Shown: in pieces, positions 1 through 11,064 of the stretch | Layout of the letters: the number at the start of each line of letters is the position of its first letter | Position numbering within the stretch: the first letter of the stretch is position 1 | Source: Hyperoodon ampullatus | Taxonomy: Eukaryota > Chordata > Mammalia > Artiodactyla > Ziphiidae | DNA: 64,000 nucleotides | Reading direction: 5' to 3' | Assembly (NCBI GenBank): GCA_949752795.1 | Contig: OX457058.1 | Location: forward strand, 158,909,353-158,973,352 | Translations under genes and position numbers: made by a program | Notes under the pieces: generated by a model | The model's input: the letters and a program-made list of their open reading frames with translations, nothing else | Databases searched by the model: none | Told to the model about the DNA's origin: nothing

Positions 1-2033
1 TCTCTGATTGCTTTAGCTAAAGCTTCCAAAACTATGTTGAATAATGGTGTGAGAGTGGGCAAACTTGTCTTGTTCCTGATCTTAGTGGAAGTGGTTTCAG
101 TTTTTCACCATTGAGAACGATGTTGGTTGTGGATTTATCATATATGGCATTTATTATGTTGAGATAAATTCTCTCTCTGCCCACTTTCTGGAAGGTTTAT
201 ATTATTAAAGGGTGTTGAATTTTGTCAAAATATTTTTCTGCATCTATTGAGATGATCATAGGTTTTTTATTCTTCAATTTGTTAATATGGTTTATCACAT
301 TGATTGATTTGCATATATTGAAGAATTCTTGTATTCCTGGGGTAATCCCCACTTGATTATGCTGTATGATCCTCTTAATGGATTGTTGGATTCTGTTTGC
401 TAGTATTTTGTTGAGGATTTTTGCATCTATGCTCATCAGTGATATTGGCCTGTAGTTTTCTTTATTTGTGACATATTTGTCTGGTTTTGGTATCAGGGTG
501 ATGGTGGCCTCATAGAATGAGTTTGGGAGTGTTCCTCCCTCTGCTATATTTTGGATGAGTTTGAGAAGGATAGGTGTTAGCTCTTCTCTAAATGTTTGAT
601 AGAATTTGCCTGTGAAGCCACCTCATCCTGCACTTTTGCTTGTTGGAAGATTTTTAATCACAGTCTCAATTTCGGTGCTTTTGATTGTTCTGTTTATCTT
701 TTCTTTTTCCTCCTCGCTCAGTCTCAGAAGGTTGCACTTTTCTAAGAATTTTTCCATTTCTTCCAGGTTGTCCATTTTATTGGCATATAGTTGCTTGTAG
801 TAATCTTTCATGATCCTTTGTATTTCTTCAGTGTCACTTTTTACTTTTCCTTTTTCGTTTCTAATTCTATTGATTTGGTCTTCTCCCTTTTTTTCTTGAT
901 GAGTCTGGCTAATGGTTTATCAATTTTGTTTATCTTCTCAAAGAACCAGCTTTTAGCTTTATTGATCTTTGCTATCATTTCCCTCATTTCTTTTTCATTT
1001 ATTTCTGAAATGATCTTTATGATTTCTTTCCTTCTGCTAACTTTGGGTTTTTCTTTTGTTCTCTTTCTCTAATTGCTTTAGATGTAAGGTTAGGTTGTTT
1101 ATTTGAGATGTTCTTGTTTCTTGAGGTAAGATTGTATTGTTATAAACTTCCCTCTTAGAACTGCTTTTGCTGCCTCCCATAGGTTTTGAGTAATCATGTT
1201 TTCATTTAAAGTTGTTTCTAGGTATTTTTTGATTTCCTCTTTGATTTCTTCAGTGACCTCTTGGTTATTAAGTAGTGTATTGTTTAGCCTCCATGTGTTT
1301 GTATTTTTTACAGATTTTTTTCCTGTAATTGATATCTAGTCTCATAGCATTGTGGTTGGAAAAGATACTTGATATGGTTTCAAGTATCTTAAATTTACCA
1401 AGGCTTGATTTGTGACCCAAGATATGATCTCTCCTGGAGAATGTTCCATGAGCACTTGAGAAGAAAGTGTATTCTGTTGTTTCTGGATGGAATGTCCTAT
1501 AAACATCATTTAAGTCCATGTTGTTTAATGTATCATTTAAAACTTGTGTTTATTTGTTTTCATTTTGGATGATCTGTCCATTGGTGAAAGTGGTGTTTGA
1601 ATGTCCCCTAGTATGATTGTGTTACTGTTGATTTCCCCTTTTATGGCTGTTAGCATTTGCTTTATGTATTGAGGTGCTCCTGTGTTGGATGAATAAGTAT
1701 TTACAATTGTTTATCTTCTTCTTGGATTGATCCCCTGATCGTTATTTAGTGTCCTTCTTTGTCTCTTGTAATAGTTTTTATTTTAAAGTCTATTTTGTCT
1801 GATATGAGAATTGCTAGTCCAGCTTTCTTTTGATTTCCATTTGCATGGAATATCTTTTTCCATCCCCTCACTTTCAGTCTGTATGTGTCCCTAAGTCTGA
1901 AGTGGGTCTCTTGTAGACAGCATATATATGGGTCTCATTTTTGTATCCATTCAGCCAGTCTATGTTTTTTGGTGGGACCATTTAATCCATTTACATGTAA
2001 GGTAATGATCAATAGGTATGTTCCTATTACCAT
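1..2033 (-). pseudogene. L1 ORF2 (endonuclease/reverse transcriptase), partial and inactivated
   Basis: ORF2 starts at the ATG at 2031-2033, about 57 bp after ORF1. The endonuclease N-terminus shows TLHVNGLN, then a TGA at 1935-1937 stops it after 32 codons; the downstream sequence CLQETHF keeps the catalytic Glu. Further lesions: the conserved GDFNT motif reads GDIQT (near 1600) and the SDH motif reads SNH (near 1355), each losing a catalytic residue. The reverse transcriptase follows ([20 protein letters not shown] near 430; GTRQVCPLS near 80), with the family Gly after Q changed to Val. The YADD/FADD active-site box and the C-terminal domain lie beyond the left edge. Confidence 0.9.
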
Positions 2034-2090
2034 TTTCTTAATTGTTTTGGGTTTGTTATTGTAGGTCTTTTCCTTCTCTTGTGTTTGCGC

Positions 2091-2957
2091 CTAGAGAAGT
2101 TCCTTTAGCATTTGTTGTAGAGCTGGTTTGGTGATGCTGAATTCTGTTAGCTTTTGCTTGTCTGTAAAAGTTTTAATTTCTCTGTCCAATCTGAATGAGA
2201 TCCTTGCTGGGTAAAGTAATCTTGGTTGTAGGTTTTTCCCTTTCACCACTTTAAATATGTCCTGCCACTCCCTTCTGGGTTGCAGAATTTCTGCTGAAAT
2301 ATCAGCTTTTATCCTTATGGGGATTCCCTTATGTGTTATTTGTGGGTTTTCCCTTGCTACTTTTAATATTTTTTCTTTGTATTTAATTTTTGATAGTTTG
2401 ATTAATATGTGTCTTGGTGTGTTTCTCCTTGGATTTATCCTGTATTGGACTCTCTGTGCTTCCTGGACTTGATTAACTATTTCCTTTCTCATATTAGGGA
2501 AGTTTTCAACTGTAATCTCTTTAAATATTTTCTCAGTCCCTTTCTTTTTCTCTTCTTTTTCTGGGGCCCCTATAATTTGAATGTTGGTGCATTTAATGTT
2601 GTCCCAGAGGTCTCTTAGACTGTCCTCAATTCTTTTCATTCTTTTTTCTTTATTCTGCTCTGCAGTAGTTATTTCCACTATTTTGTCTTCCAGGTCACTT
2701 ATGCATTCTTCTGCCTCAGTTATTCTGCTATTGATTCCTTCTAGAGAATTTTAAATTTCATTTATTGTGTTTTTCATCATTGTTTGTTTCCTCTTTAGTT
2801 CTTCTAAGTCCTTTTTAAACGTTTCTTGTATTTTCTTCATTCTATTTCCAAGATTTTGGATCATCTTTACTATCATTACTCTGAATTCTTTTTCAGGTAG
2901 ACTGCCTATTTCCTCTTCATTTGTTTGGTCTGGTGAGTTTTTACCTTGCTCCTTCAT
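2091..2957 (-). pseudogene. L1 ORF1 (RNA-binding chaperone), one in-frame stop
   Basis: A continuous minus-strand frame of 289 codons from the ATG at 2957 to the TAG at 2091-2093 is interrupted only by a TAA at 2751-2753, after codon 68. The first part has lysine/glutamate-rich helical sequence typical of the ORF1p coiled coil. The second part (from about 2678 down) carries the family RRM and C-terminal domain, with the recognisable stretches KRIEDSLRDLWDNIK and RNTPRHILIKLSK. ORF1p is a trimeric RNA chaperone that coats L1 RNA. The premature stop removes everything after the coiled coil. Both halves share one frame (2957 and 2678 differ by 93 codons), so this is a nonsense change and not a frameshift. 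Confidence 0.9.
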
Positions 2958-5011
2958 GTGCTATGTGTTTCTCTGTCTTATCATTTTGATTAACTACTGT
3001 GTTTGTGGTCTCTTTTGCACAGGCTGCAGGTTCATAGTTCCTGTTGTTATTGTTGTGTGTCCCCAGTGGTTAAGGTTCTTCCAGTGGATTTTGTATGGTT
3101 TCTGGTGGAGGGGACTAGTGCCTGTGTTCTGGTGGATGAGGCTGCATCTTGTCTTTCTGGTGGCAGGTCCATGTCCGGTGGTGTGTTTTGGGGTGTCTGT
3201 GACCTTAATATCATTTTAGGCAACCTCTCTGTTAATGGGTGAGGTTGTGTTCCTGTCTTGCTAGTTGTTTGGCATAGGGTGCCCAGCACTGTAGCTTGCT
3301 GGTCATTGAGTGGAATTGGGTCTTAGCGTTGAGATGGAGGTCTCTTGGAGAGCTTTTGTCATTTGATATTACATGGAGCTGGAGGTCTGTGGTGGACAGA
3401 TGTCCTGAACTCAGCTTTCCCACCTAAGAGACACAGGCCTGACACCAGGCCAGAGCACGAAGACCCTGTCAGCCATATGGCTCTGAATAAAAGGGAGAAA
3501 AAAAGAAAGAAGGAAAAAAAAGAAATAAATAAAATAAAATAATTAAAATAAAAAATTATTAGTAAAAATAAAATGCTTAAAAAGTAATTTAAAAAAAAAA
3601 GAAAGAAGAGAGCAACCAAACCAAATAACAAATCCACCAATGATAACAAGTGCTAAAAACTATACTGAAAAAGACCCCAAAAAAGAACAGATAGAACCTT
3701 AGGACAAATGGTAAAAGCAAAGCTATACAAACAAAATCACACACAGACGCATACATATACACACTCACAACACTCACAAAAAGAGAAACAGGAAAAATAT
3801 ACACATATCGTTGCTCCCAAAGTCCACCGCCTCAATTTTGGGATGATTCCTTGTCTATTCATGTATTCCACAGATGCAGGGTACATGAAGTTGATTGTGG
3901 AGATTTAATCCTCTGCTTCTGAGGCTGCTGGGAGGGATTTCCCTTTCTCTTCTTTGTTCGCACAGCTCCCAGGGTTCAGCTTTGGATTTGGCCCCGCCTC
4001 TCCGTGTAGGTCGCCTGAGGCCATCTGTTCTTCGCTCAGACAGGACGGGGTTAAAGGAGCAGCTGATTCGGGGGCTCTGGCTCACTCAGGCCGGGGGGAG
4101 GGAGGGGTACGGAGTGCGCGGCGAACCTGCGGCGGCAGAGGCCGGTGTGACATTGTAACAGCCTGAGGCACACCCTGTGTTCTCTCGGGGAAGTTGTCCC
4201 TGGATCACGGGACCCTGGCAGTGGCGGGCTGCACAGGCTCCCAGGAGTGGAGGTGTGGAGAGTGACCTGTGCTCACACACACAGGCTTCTTGGTGGCGGC
4301 AGCAGCAGCCTTATAGTCTCATGTCCGTCTCTGTTGTCCGCGCTGATAGCCGCATCTCGCGCCCATCTCTGGAGCTCGTTTAGGCGGCGCTCTGAATCCC
4401 CTCTCCTTGCGCACCCCGAAACAGTGGTCTCTTGCCTCTTAGGCAGGTCCAGACTTTTTCCCGGACTCCCTCCCGGCTAGCCGTGGTGCAGTAGCCCCTT
4501 CAGGCTGTGTTCACGCCGCCAACCCCAGTCCTCTCCCTGGGATCCGACCTCCGAAGCCTGAGCCTCAGCTTCCAGCCCCGCCCGCCCCGGCGAGTGAGCA
4601 GACAAGCCTCTCGGGCTGGTGAGTGCTGGTCGGCACCGATCTTCTGTGTGGGAATCTCCCTGCTTTGCCCTCCGCACCCCTGTTGCTGTGCTCTCCTCTG
4701 TGGCTCCGAAGCTTCCCCCCTAGCATGCCCCGTCTCTGCCAGTAAAGGGGCTCCTAGCGTGTGGAAACCTTTCCTCCTTCACAGCTCCCTCCCACTGTTG
4801 CAGGTACCATCCCTACTCTTTTCTCTCTGTTTTTTCTTTTTTCTTTTGCCCTACCCAGGTATGTCGGGAATTTCCCTTTGGGAGGTTTGAGGTCTTCTGC
4901 CAGCGTTCAGTAGGTGTTCTGTAGGATTTGTTCCACGTGTAGATGTAGTTTTGACATTTGTGGGGAGGAAGATCTCCATGTCTTACTCTTCCGTCATCTT
5001 AAAGGTCTCCC
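2958..5011 (-). promoter_or_regulatory. L1 5'UTR with internal promoter
   Basis: About 2.05 kb precedes ORF1. The outer part (about 3950-4750) is GC- and CpG-rich, the densest CpG stretch in the window apart from the solo LTR at 55.7-56.3 kb. The inner part contains a strongly T-rich block on the minus strand (A-rich on plus, about 3480-3830) and a mixed segment up to ORF1. L1 5'UTRs drive RNA polymerase II transcription from inside the element and are normally methylated in somatic cells. The open frames on both strands here arise from base composition and none starts convincingly. Promoter function is inferred from position and composition. Confidence 0.8.
4991..5000 (-). promoter_or_regulatory. 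YY1-like site at L1 +12 to +21
   Basis: Minus-strand AAGATGACGG matches the YY1 core (AAGATGGCSG) with one change, at the position where L1 elements carry the YY1 site that sets the transcription start. Its spacing from the inferred 5' end (5011) supports that end assignment. Binding is not shown by sequence alone. Confidence 0.6.
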
Positions 5012-5040
5012 GATACATTATTATTAATTAAAATGCAAAC

Positions 5041-5262
5041 TTTCTTTCTTTCTTTCTTTTTTTTTTTTTTTCTGTACGCGGGCCTCTCACTGTTGTGGCC
5101 TCTCCCATTGCGGAGCACAGGCTCCAGACACGCAGGCCCAGCGGCCATGGCTCACGGGCCCAGCCGCTCTGCGGCATGTGGGATCTTCCCGGACCGGGGC
5201 ACGAACCCGTGTCCCCTGCATCGGCAGGCAGACTCTCAACCACTGTGCAACCAGGGAAGCCC
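5041..5262 (-). mobile_element. CHR-type SINE, short form, minus
   Basis: On the minus strand the tRNA-Glu-derived head (GGGCTTCCCTGG...) begins at 5262. It carries Pol III A and B boxes, then the family body ending in GCGTACAG, followed by a poly-A tail that appears as the (CTTT)n/poly-T at 5041-5071. It lies 30 bp outside the L1 5' end. TSDs are not clear because of the CTTT-rich flank. All open frames across it are SINE shadows. Confidence 0.9.
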
Positions 5263-5351
5263 TATTTCTTTATTTTTAATCTAATAATCTTTCTTCTGTC
5301 CTAGGATCCCATCCAGGATATCATATTACATTTAGTTGTCATGTCTTTTTA

Positions 5352-5674
5352 TTTATTTTTAAATTTAATTTAATATTTTTTAAATAAAAATTTTTAATTA
5401 ATTTATTTTATTTTTGGTTGCGTTGTGTCTTTGTTGTTGCGTGCAGGCTTTTCTCTAGTTGCAGCGAGCAGGGGCTACTCTTCATTGCGGTGTGCAGGCT
5501 TCTTATTGCAGTGGCTTCTCTTGCAGAACACAGGCTCTAGTCATGCAGGCTCAGTAGTTGTGGCACACGGGCTTAGTTGCTCTGTGGCATGTGGGATCTT
5601 CCGGGACCAGGGCTCAAACCTGTGTCCTCAGCATTGGCAGGCGGCTTCTTAACCACTGCATCACTAGGGAAGCC
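5352..5674 (-). mobile_element. CHR-type SINE, long form, minus, with 15-bp TSD
   Basis: The long SINE form has a tRNA-like head on the right, repeated CACAACTACTGAGCC-like segments, and an A/T-rich tail at about 5352-5410. It is flanked by a perfect 15-bp duplication, tgtcatgtcttttta, at 5337-5351 and 5675-5689. This marks target-primed insertion into the ancient L1 relic. Confidence 0.92.
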
Positions 5675-6188
5675 TGTCATGTCTTTTTAGAGTCTTCTAA
5701 TATGTGAATTTCTCAGACTTAACTTTGTTTTTGGTGACCTTGACAGTTTTCAGGAGTAATCATCACCTTTTATGTAGGATTCTCCTCTATTAGAATTTCT
5801 CAGGTTTTTTTTATCGTGATTAGACTGGGATAATAGGTTTTGGCGAGGGAAACCAGAGGTAAAGTCCATTCTCATCACATCATATCTAGGGTACATACTT
5901 TCAACATGACTTACCACAGTTGATGTTGAACTTGATTACCTGGCTGAGGAGGTAGTGTTTGTCATGTTTCTCCACTGTAAAGTTGCTCTTTTTTCCCCTT
6001 TCCATACTGTACTCTTTGGAAGACAGTCACTATGAGGAATACAGAATTATATGTATCTACCTTGAGGCCAGCGTATTTATATAAATTATTTGGATTTTTT
6101 TATCCATGCAAGATGTGCCTAGTTTCCTCCACTAATATGTTGACTTAATTATTTATTTATAGCAGTATGAATTCATAAATATTTATTT

Positions 6189-7981
6189 AGTTTTTTAATT
6201 AATTTTTATTGGAGTATAGTTGCTTTATAATGTTGTGTTAGTTTCTACTGTACAACTAAATGAATCAGCCATACATATACATATATCCTCTCCCTTTTGG
6301 ACTTTCCTCCCATTCAGGACACCACAGTGCATTAAGTAGAGTTCCCTGTGCCATACAGTACGTTCTCATTAGTTATCTATTTTATACCTAGTATCAATAG
6401 TGTATATGTGTCAATCCCAGTCTCCCAATTCCTCCCACCACCCCTTTTCCCCCTTGGTATCTGTACATTTGTTCTCTACGTCTGTGTCTCTATTTCTGCT
6501 TTGCAAGTAGGATCATCTATACCATTTTTTTAGATTCAACATATATGTGTTATTATACAGTATTTGTTTTTCTCTTTCTGACTCACTTCAGTCTGTATGA
6601 CACTCTCTAGGTCCATCCATGTCTCTACAGGTGACCCATTTCGTTACTTTTTATGGCTGAGTAATATTCCATTGTATATATATGCCAGATCTTCTTTATC
6701 TATTCATCTGTTGATGGGCATTCAGGTTGCTTCCATGTCCTGGCTATTGTAAATAGTGCTGCTATGAACGTTGGGGTGCATGTGTCTTTTTGAATTATGG
6801 TTTTCTCTGGGTATATGCCCAGTAGTGAGATTGCTGGGTCGTATGGTAGTTCTGTTTTTCATTTTTTCAGGAACTTCCATACTGTTCTCCATAGTGGCTG
6901 TATCAATTTACATTCCCACCAACAGTGCATGAGGGTTCCCTTTTCTCCACACCCTCTCCATCATTTATTGTTTGTAGATTTTTTGATGATGGCCATTCTG
7001 ACTGGTGTGAGGTGATACCTCATCATAGTTTTGATTTGCATTTCTCTAATAATTAGTGATATTGAGCATCTTTTCATGTGCCTCTTGGCCATCTGTTTGT
7101 CTTCTTTGGAGAAATGTCTATTTAAGTCTTCCACCCATTTTTTGATTGAGTTGTTAGTTTTTTTTGATATTGAGCTGCATGAGCTCCTCGTATGTTATGG
7201 AGGTTAATCCTTTGTCCGTTGCTTTGTTTGCAAATATTTTCTCCCATTTTGAGGGTTGTCTTTTCATCTTATTTATAGTTTCCTTTGCTGTGCAAAAGCT
7301 TTTAAGTTTAACTAGGTCCCATTTGTTTATTTTTGTTTTTATTTTCATTACTCTAGGAGGTGGGTCACAAAAGAGCTTGCTGCGATTTATGTCAAACAGT
7401 GTTCTGCCTATGTTTTCTTCTAAGAATTTTATAGTCTCTGGCCTTACATTCAGATCTCTAATCAATTTTGAGTTTACTTTTGTATATGGTGTTAGGGAGT
7501 GTTCTAACTCCATTCTTTTACATGTAGCTGTCCAGTTTTCCCAGTACTACTATAAGACAGTGATGAAAGAAATCAAAGATGACACAAACAGATGGTGAGA
7601 TATACCATGTTATTGGATTCGAGTGTGAAAATGACTACAGTACCAAAGCAATCTACAGATTCAGTGCAATTCCTATCAAATTACCAGTGCCATTTTTCAC
7701 AGAAGTAGAAGAAAATATTTTACAATTTGTATGGAAACACAAAAGACACTGAAAAGCCAAAGCAATCTTGAGAAAGAAAAACAGAGCTGGAGGAATCAGA
7801 CTCCCTGAGTTCATACTATACTACAAAGCTACAGTAATCAAGACAGAATGGTAGGGCACAAAAACAGAAATATAGGTCAATGGAACAGGATAGAAAGCCC
7901 AGAGATAAACCCACGCAGTTATGGTCACCTAACCTATGACAAAGTAGGCAAGAATGTACAATGGAGAAAAGACAGTCTTTG
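6189..7981 (-). mobile_element. L1 3' end with twin-priming inversion
   Basis: 6189-7552 is the minus-strand 3' part of an L1: a 3'UTR at the left, then the ORF2 C-terminus with [16 protein letters not shown] and [10 protein letters not shown] stretches in the frame 7513-7154. From about 7553 to 7981 the L1 sequence switches to the plus strand ([16 protein letters not shown]) and encodes the ORF2 segment that should lie immediately upstream. This is the hallmark of twin priming. About 12-15 bp of L1 is missing between the two pieces. An imperfect 15-bp TSD, cata[a/g]atatttattt, lies at 6174-6188 and 7982-7996. The copy is a dead fragment. Confidence 0.93.
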
Positions 7982-8422
7982 CATAGATATTTATTTTATA
8001 CTTTTTTGTTATAATCCAATAGTACTTTATTTTGTTGCTCAAATTTTTCCAGCTTTGGGAGATTTTTAGGTTGGTTCCTTTGACATACTCCATCATTGTG
8101 GGAGTTTGGGGCATGTCTTTAGTTTCTGACACTATTGGTTTCTCCAGACTCACCTTGTATATTTTCTGCCCCAGTGAAGGAGACTTTGTTCCTTTTATTG
8201 AAGGATGGTGTTATAAAACAAGATATGGGCTTGTTTCTACTGAGGTGTCGGTATTTTTAGGCCCTCTTAGCTGACAGAGCAAAGAAATATATTTGTGTAT
8301 ACTAATCCATGCATATACACATATCTATAAATATTTCTAAATGTAACTGTCTATGTTTATATTAAGGTAAACATAAGTTTATACTGATGTCTCCCAACTA
8401 TAATCCATTAAAACATGGATTA

Positions 8423-8553
8423 GGGACTTCCCTGGCGGCCCAGTGGGTAAGACTCCATACTTCCAATTCAGGGGGCGCAGGTTCATTCCCTGCTCAGGGA
8501 ACTAAGATCCCACATGCCATGCGGTGCAGCAAAAAACAAACAAACAAACAAAC
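8423..8553 (+). mobile_element. CHR-type SINE, head-only form
   Basis: A tRNA-derived head of about 108 bp (GGGACTTCCCTGG to GCGGTGCAGC) runs straight into an (AAAC)n tail at 8531-8553. It lacks the body of the other copies. The 12-bp TSD aaacatggatta is perfect at 8411-8422 and 8554-8565, so the short length is the inserted form and not later decay. Confidence 0.88.
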
Positions 8554-8925
8554 AAACATGGATTATTTTAGCCTCCAGTCCTTGCTCACCTGTAACTTCC
8601 CATTAGAATAGTAAGAAATCTGGTTCTTACCACCCATCATTCATTACCTAATTTTTCAATTCCAATTATTCATGTAGAGTGGTTTCAGAAACATCAATTT
8701 GTATTCCCATGAAAACAGTTTTATCAATAATAGTTCAATGCTTATGTATGGTTCCTTTTGCCTTCAGTCTTAAAGGCTCCACTCATTTCCAAAGTTATTT
8801 AGGACAGAACATTTACCCCATCCCCTTCAGTGAAGTTGTTTCATGCATTTATAATAGAGTTAGATTGTTTTGCCAGAGTCTGCATTCCATCATGGGATCC
8901 CTGACCTCCTAGATTATTATTTTTA

Positions 8926-9600
8926 AAAATTATTTTTTTATTCCATACCTTAAGATTTACTCTCTGTGCTGTAAAGTTTGATGGGTTTTGACAAATGCAT
9001 AGTGTCATGTATTCACAGAGTATCATACAGAATAGTTTCACTCCTCTAAAAAGTTCCCCTCTACTTCACCTATTGAATCCTTTACTCACTCCCAAAACAA
9101 CTGATAACAACTGCTCTGTTTACCATCTCTATAGTTTTCCCTTTTACAGAATATCATATAATTGACATATAGTATGACACCTTTTTAAACTGGCTTCTTT
9201 CACTTAGCAGTAAAAGATTCATCTATGTCTTTGCGTGGCTTAATACCTCATTCCTTTTATTGCTGAATAGTATTACTTTGTATAGATGTACCATAGTTTA
9301 TCCATTCACTATTTTTTTAAATAGATCTTTATTAGAGTATAATTGTTTCACAATACGTTAGTTTCTCTTGCACAACAAAGCGAATCAGCCGTATGCATAC
9401 ACATGTCCCCATATTCCTCCCTCTTAAGCCTCCCTTTCATCCTCCCTATCCCACCCCTCTAGCTCATCTCAAAGCATCAAGCCAATCTCCCTGTGCTATG
9501 CTGCTTCTTCCCGCCAGTCAACTATTTTACATTTGGTAGTGTATATATGTCGATGCTACTCTCACTAAAGGTCATCTCCTTGCTTCCAGTTTTTGGTGAT
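8926..9600 (-). mobile_element. Ancient L1M 3' region, interrupted
   Basis: 8926-9311 and 9562-9600 match the antisense of an old L1M 3' region: the wording gggttttgacaaatgcat, tggcttctttcacttagca and atccattcact, resumed after the insertion by cttgcttccagtttttgg. The two parts are split by a younger L1 fragment. The subfamily was not determined. Confidence 0.65.
9312..9561 (-). mobile_element. L1 3'UTR fragment, minus, about 250 bp
   Basis: The sequence corresponds to the first part of the 3'UTR of the cetartiodactyl L1 seen at 6190-6450 (shared tttattggagtata-like start after poly-T, then gaatcagcc). It is strongly 5'-truncated. A short repeat, tcacta, at 9306-9311 and 9562-9567 is the likely TSD. 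Confidence 0.75.
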
Positions 9601-9990
9601 TATGAATTCCCATGATTTTTTTTAAAACAATTGAACTGCTGGAAATAGCAAAAATATTCAACATTGAGCAAATCTTTAAGTATACAATAGTATATCCATA
9701 TAGTGATATATTAAGGAAGATTTTAATGGCAGTGGAAAAGTAATAAAAGTAAGACACAAATATTATATATTCAGTATATTCTCAATGATATGAAACATGC
9801 ATATGTATCTGTATCTGGAAGGAAATACAGCACAATGTTCATAGAAGTTAGCTCTGGGAATTGGTATAATAAGTGATAGCTACTTTTTAAATAGTTTTCA
9901 TATTTTTGAAATGGGTTAATTATTAATTTTATATTTAGGAAAAAATAAACCAAAAGCATTTCCAAATTACAAATCACAATTTAGATTCTG
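9601..9990 (+). mobile_element. Possible ancient L1M relic
   Basis: The wording resembles an old L1M segment often preserved in mammals (caatagtatatccatatagt ... ctggaaggaaatacagcacaatgtt). Divergence is high and no ends are visible. It could instead be single-copy AT-rich DNA. Confidence 0.35.
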
Positions 9991-11060
9991 TAGGGAATTG
10001 CATATATTCAGAAAGATTTTAGGAATTTTCTTCTTCCCTCCATTTCTTGGAGATTGCCTTTCTGGAATAGTTCTGTGCTCTAGATTCATTTTCATTATTT
10101 TGGCTCTTCAAAACCGCTAAGGGTTTTTATGCAACTTAGTTTCCCCTTACTCCTTCCTGTTCACCTCTCATTAAAATCATGACAAATATCACCAATCAGA
10201 CCCTCTGATTAGCACTAGTACATTTGGTCATGTGGCAGTCAGGACCTTTGTTTTATAGAATACCTTGCATCCTATATTTGTAAGCAAGATTATTTACATT
10301 CCCTTGGCTTATGGATGTCATAAAGCTTCAACCTATTCCATTTAAAAATATTTATTATTATTATCTTTATAGTGAGGGCTGGAGAACACAATGGCTGTTA
10401 ATACCTGTGAAAGAAAAAGGGAAAAAAAATCCCTGGTTGAAGTCAATGCATGTAAACTTAGCATACTACTTCTGCTTCTGTCACCTCAGCCAGCTATATT
10501 TTTCCAAAAAGGCAAAACTAATGAGGAAAGCTCACTGTGGTTTTGTAGGTGGATGATTAGAATAATAACAGAAGGCACGGGTCCTCAATTCTTGCACATT
10601 TAAAGGAGCTCTTAAATTTCTGTTTCTGTTTAAAATAGGTTGGTATAGCATGTATTAACCAAGACCATTGACAAAACTATTTAGGCAAACCTTGTTTCTC
10701 TTAGAAAATTTTAAATTCATTATGTTTTCACCGAATGTTGAAACTCTAATTTTAAGATTTCTCTCTCAGTACTAGGGACACCGAGAACAAATGTTTGTAT
10801 TAATTTCAACTCACACCTCTTACCCCAATGGAAGTTCTGCAATTGATAAAAATGGATACATCCAGCTGACTGTCAACACCTGAGCTCTGCTCTTGGCAGA
10901 CTTATTTTGAAAGAAACACCTTTGAAATGGAGAAAGAACCGTATGTCAATAGGGTAAAAAATGGTTCTTGCCAATGTCTGACTCAGCAGTGGTTTCTAAC
11001 AAAAGCTAATTCTTCTGGAAAAAGAGAGGGTCCCAAGCCAATGGAAGTTGGTTAAGGTTT
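9991..11060. other. Single-copy AT-rich DNA
   Basis: I recognise no repeat or gene here. Reading frames are short (81 codons or fewer) and start without context. Around 10340-10370 there is a small TTATTA-rich patch. Confidence 0.5.
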
Positions 11061-11064
11061 TCTG

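Larger units (their letters stand above)
1..5011 (-). mobile_element. LINE-1 retrotransposon, 5' full-length, 3' end outside window
   Basis: Reading the minus strand from 5011 downward gives, in order, a CpG-rich 5'UTR, ORF1 and ORF2 through the endonuclease and into the reverse transcriptase, where the left edge cuts it. L1 encodes an RNA-binding chaperone (ORF1p) and an endonuclease/reverse transcriptase (ORF2p) that copy its own mRNA into genomic DNA. The 5' end is placed at 5011 because an AAGATGACGG motif then lies 12-21 nt inside, where L1 elements carry their YY1 site. Having its 5' end makes this copy unusual, since most L1 insertions are 5'-truncated. Both ORFs are disabled, so it cannot move autonomously. 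The 3' end, poly-A tail and TSD partner are not visible. Confidence 0.93.
5263..8925. mobile_element. Ancient L1-type noncoding relic, host for later insertions (interrupted)
   Basis: The pieces 5263-5351, 5675-6188, 7982-8422 and 8554-8925 read as one ancient repeat once the inserted elements are removed. For example, the sequence up to CATAAATATTTATTT at 6188 is continued after 7982 without a gap. I recognise the wording as an old mammalian L1M/HAL1-like noncoding region, but the subfamily and orientation are not certain. It predates all four insertions listed within it. Confidence 0.6.

Noticed and set aside
3359..3649. Minus frame encoding a very hydrophobic peptide, like a membrane protein
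   Set aside because: It is the translation of a T-rich block (phenylalanine/leucine runs) in the L1 5'UTR.
4507..4890. 127-codon plus-strand frame in the L1 5'UTR, like an antisense ORF0
   Set aside because: It opens with GTG and not ATG, ORF0 is known from primate L1s, and the CpG-rich composition keeps frames open by chance.
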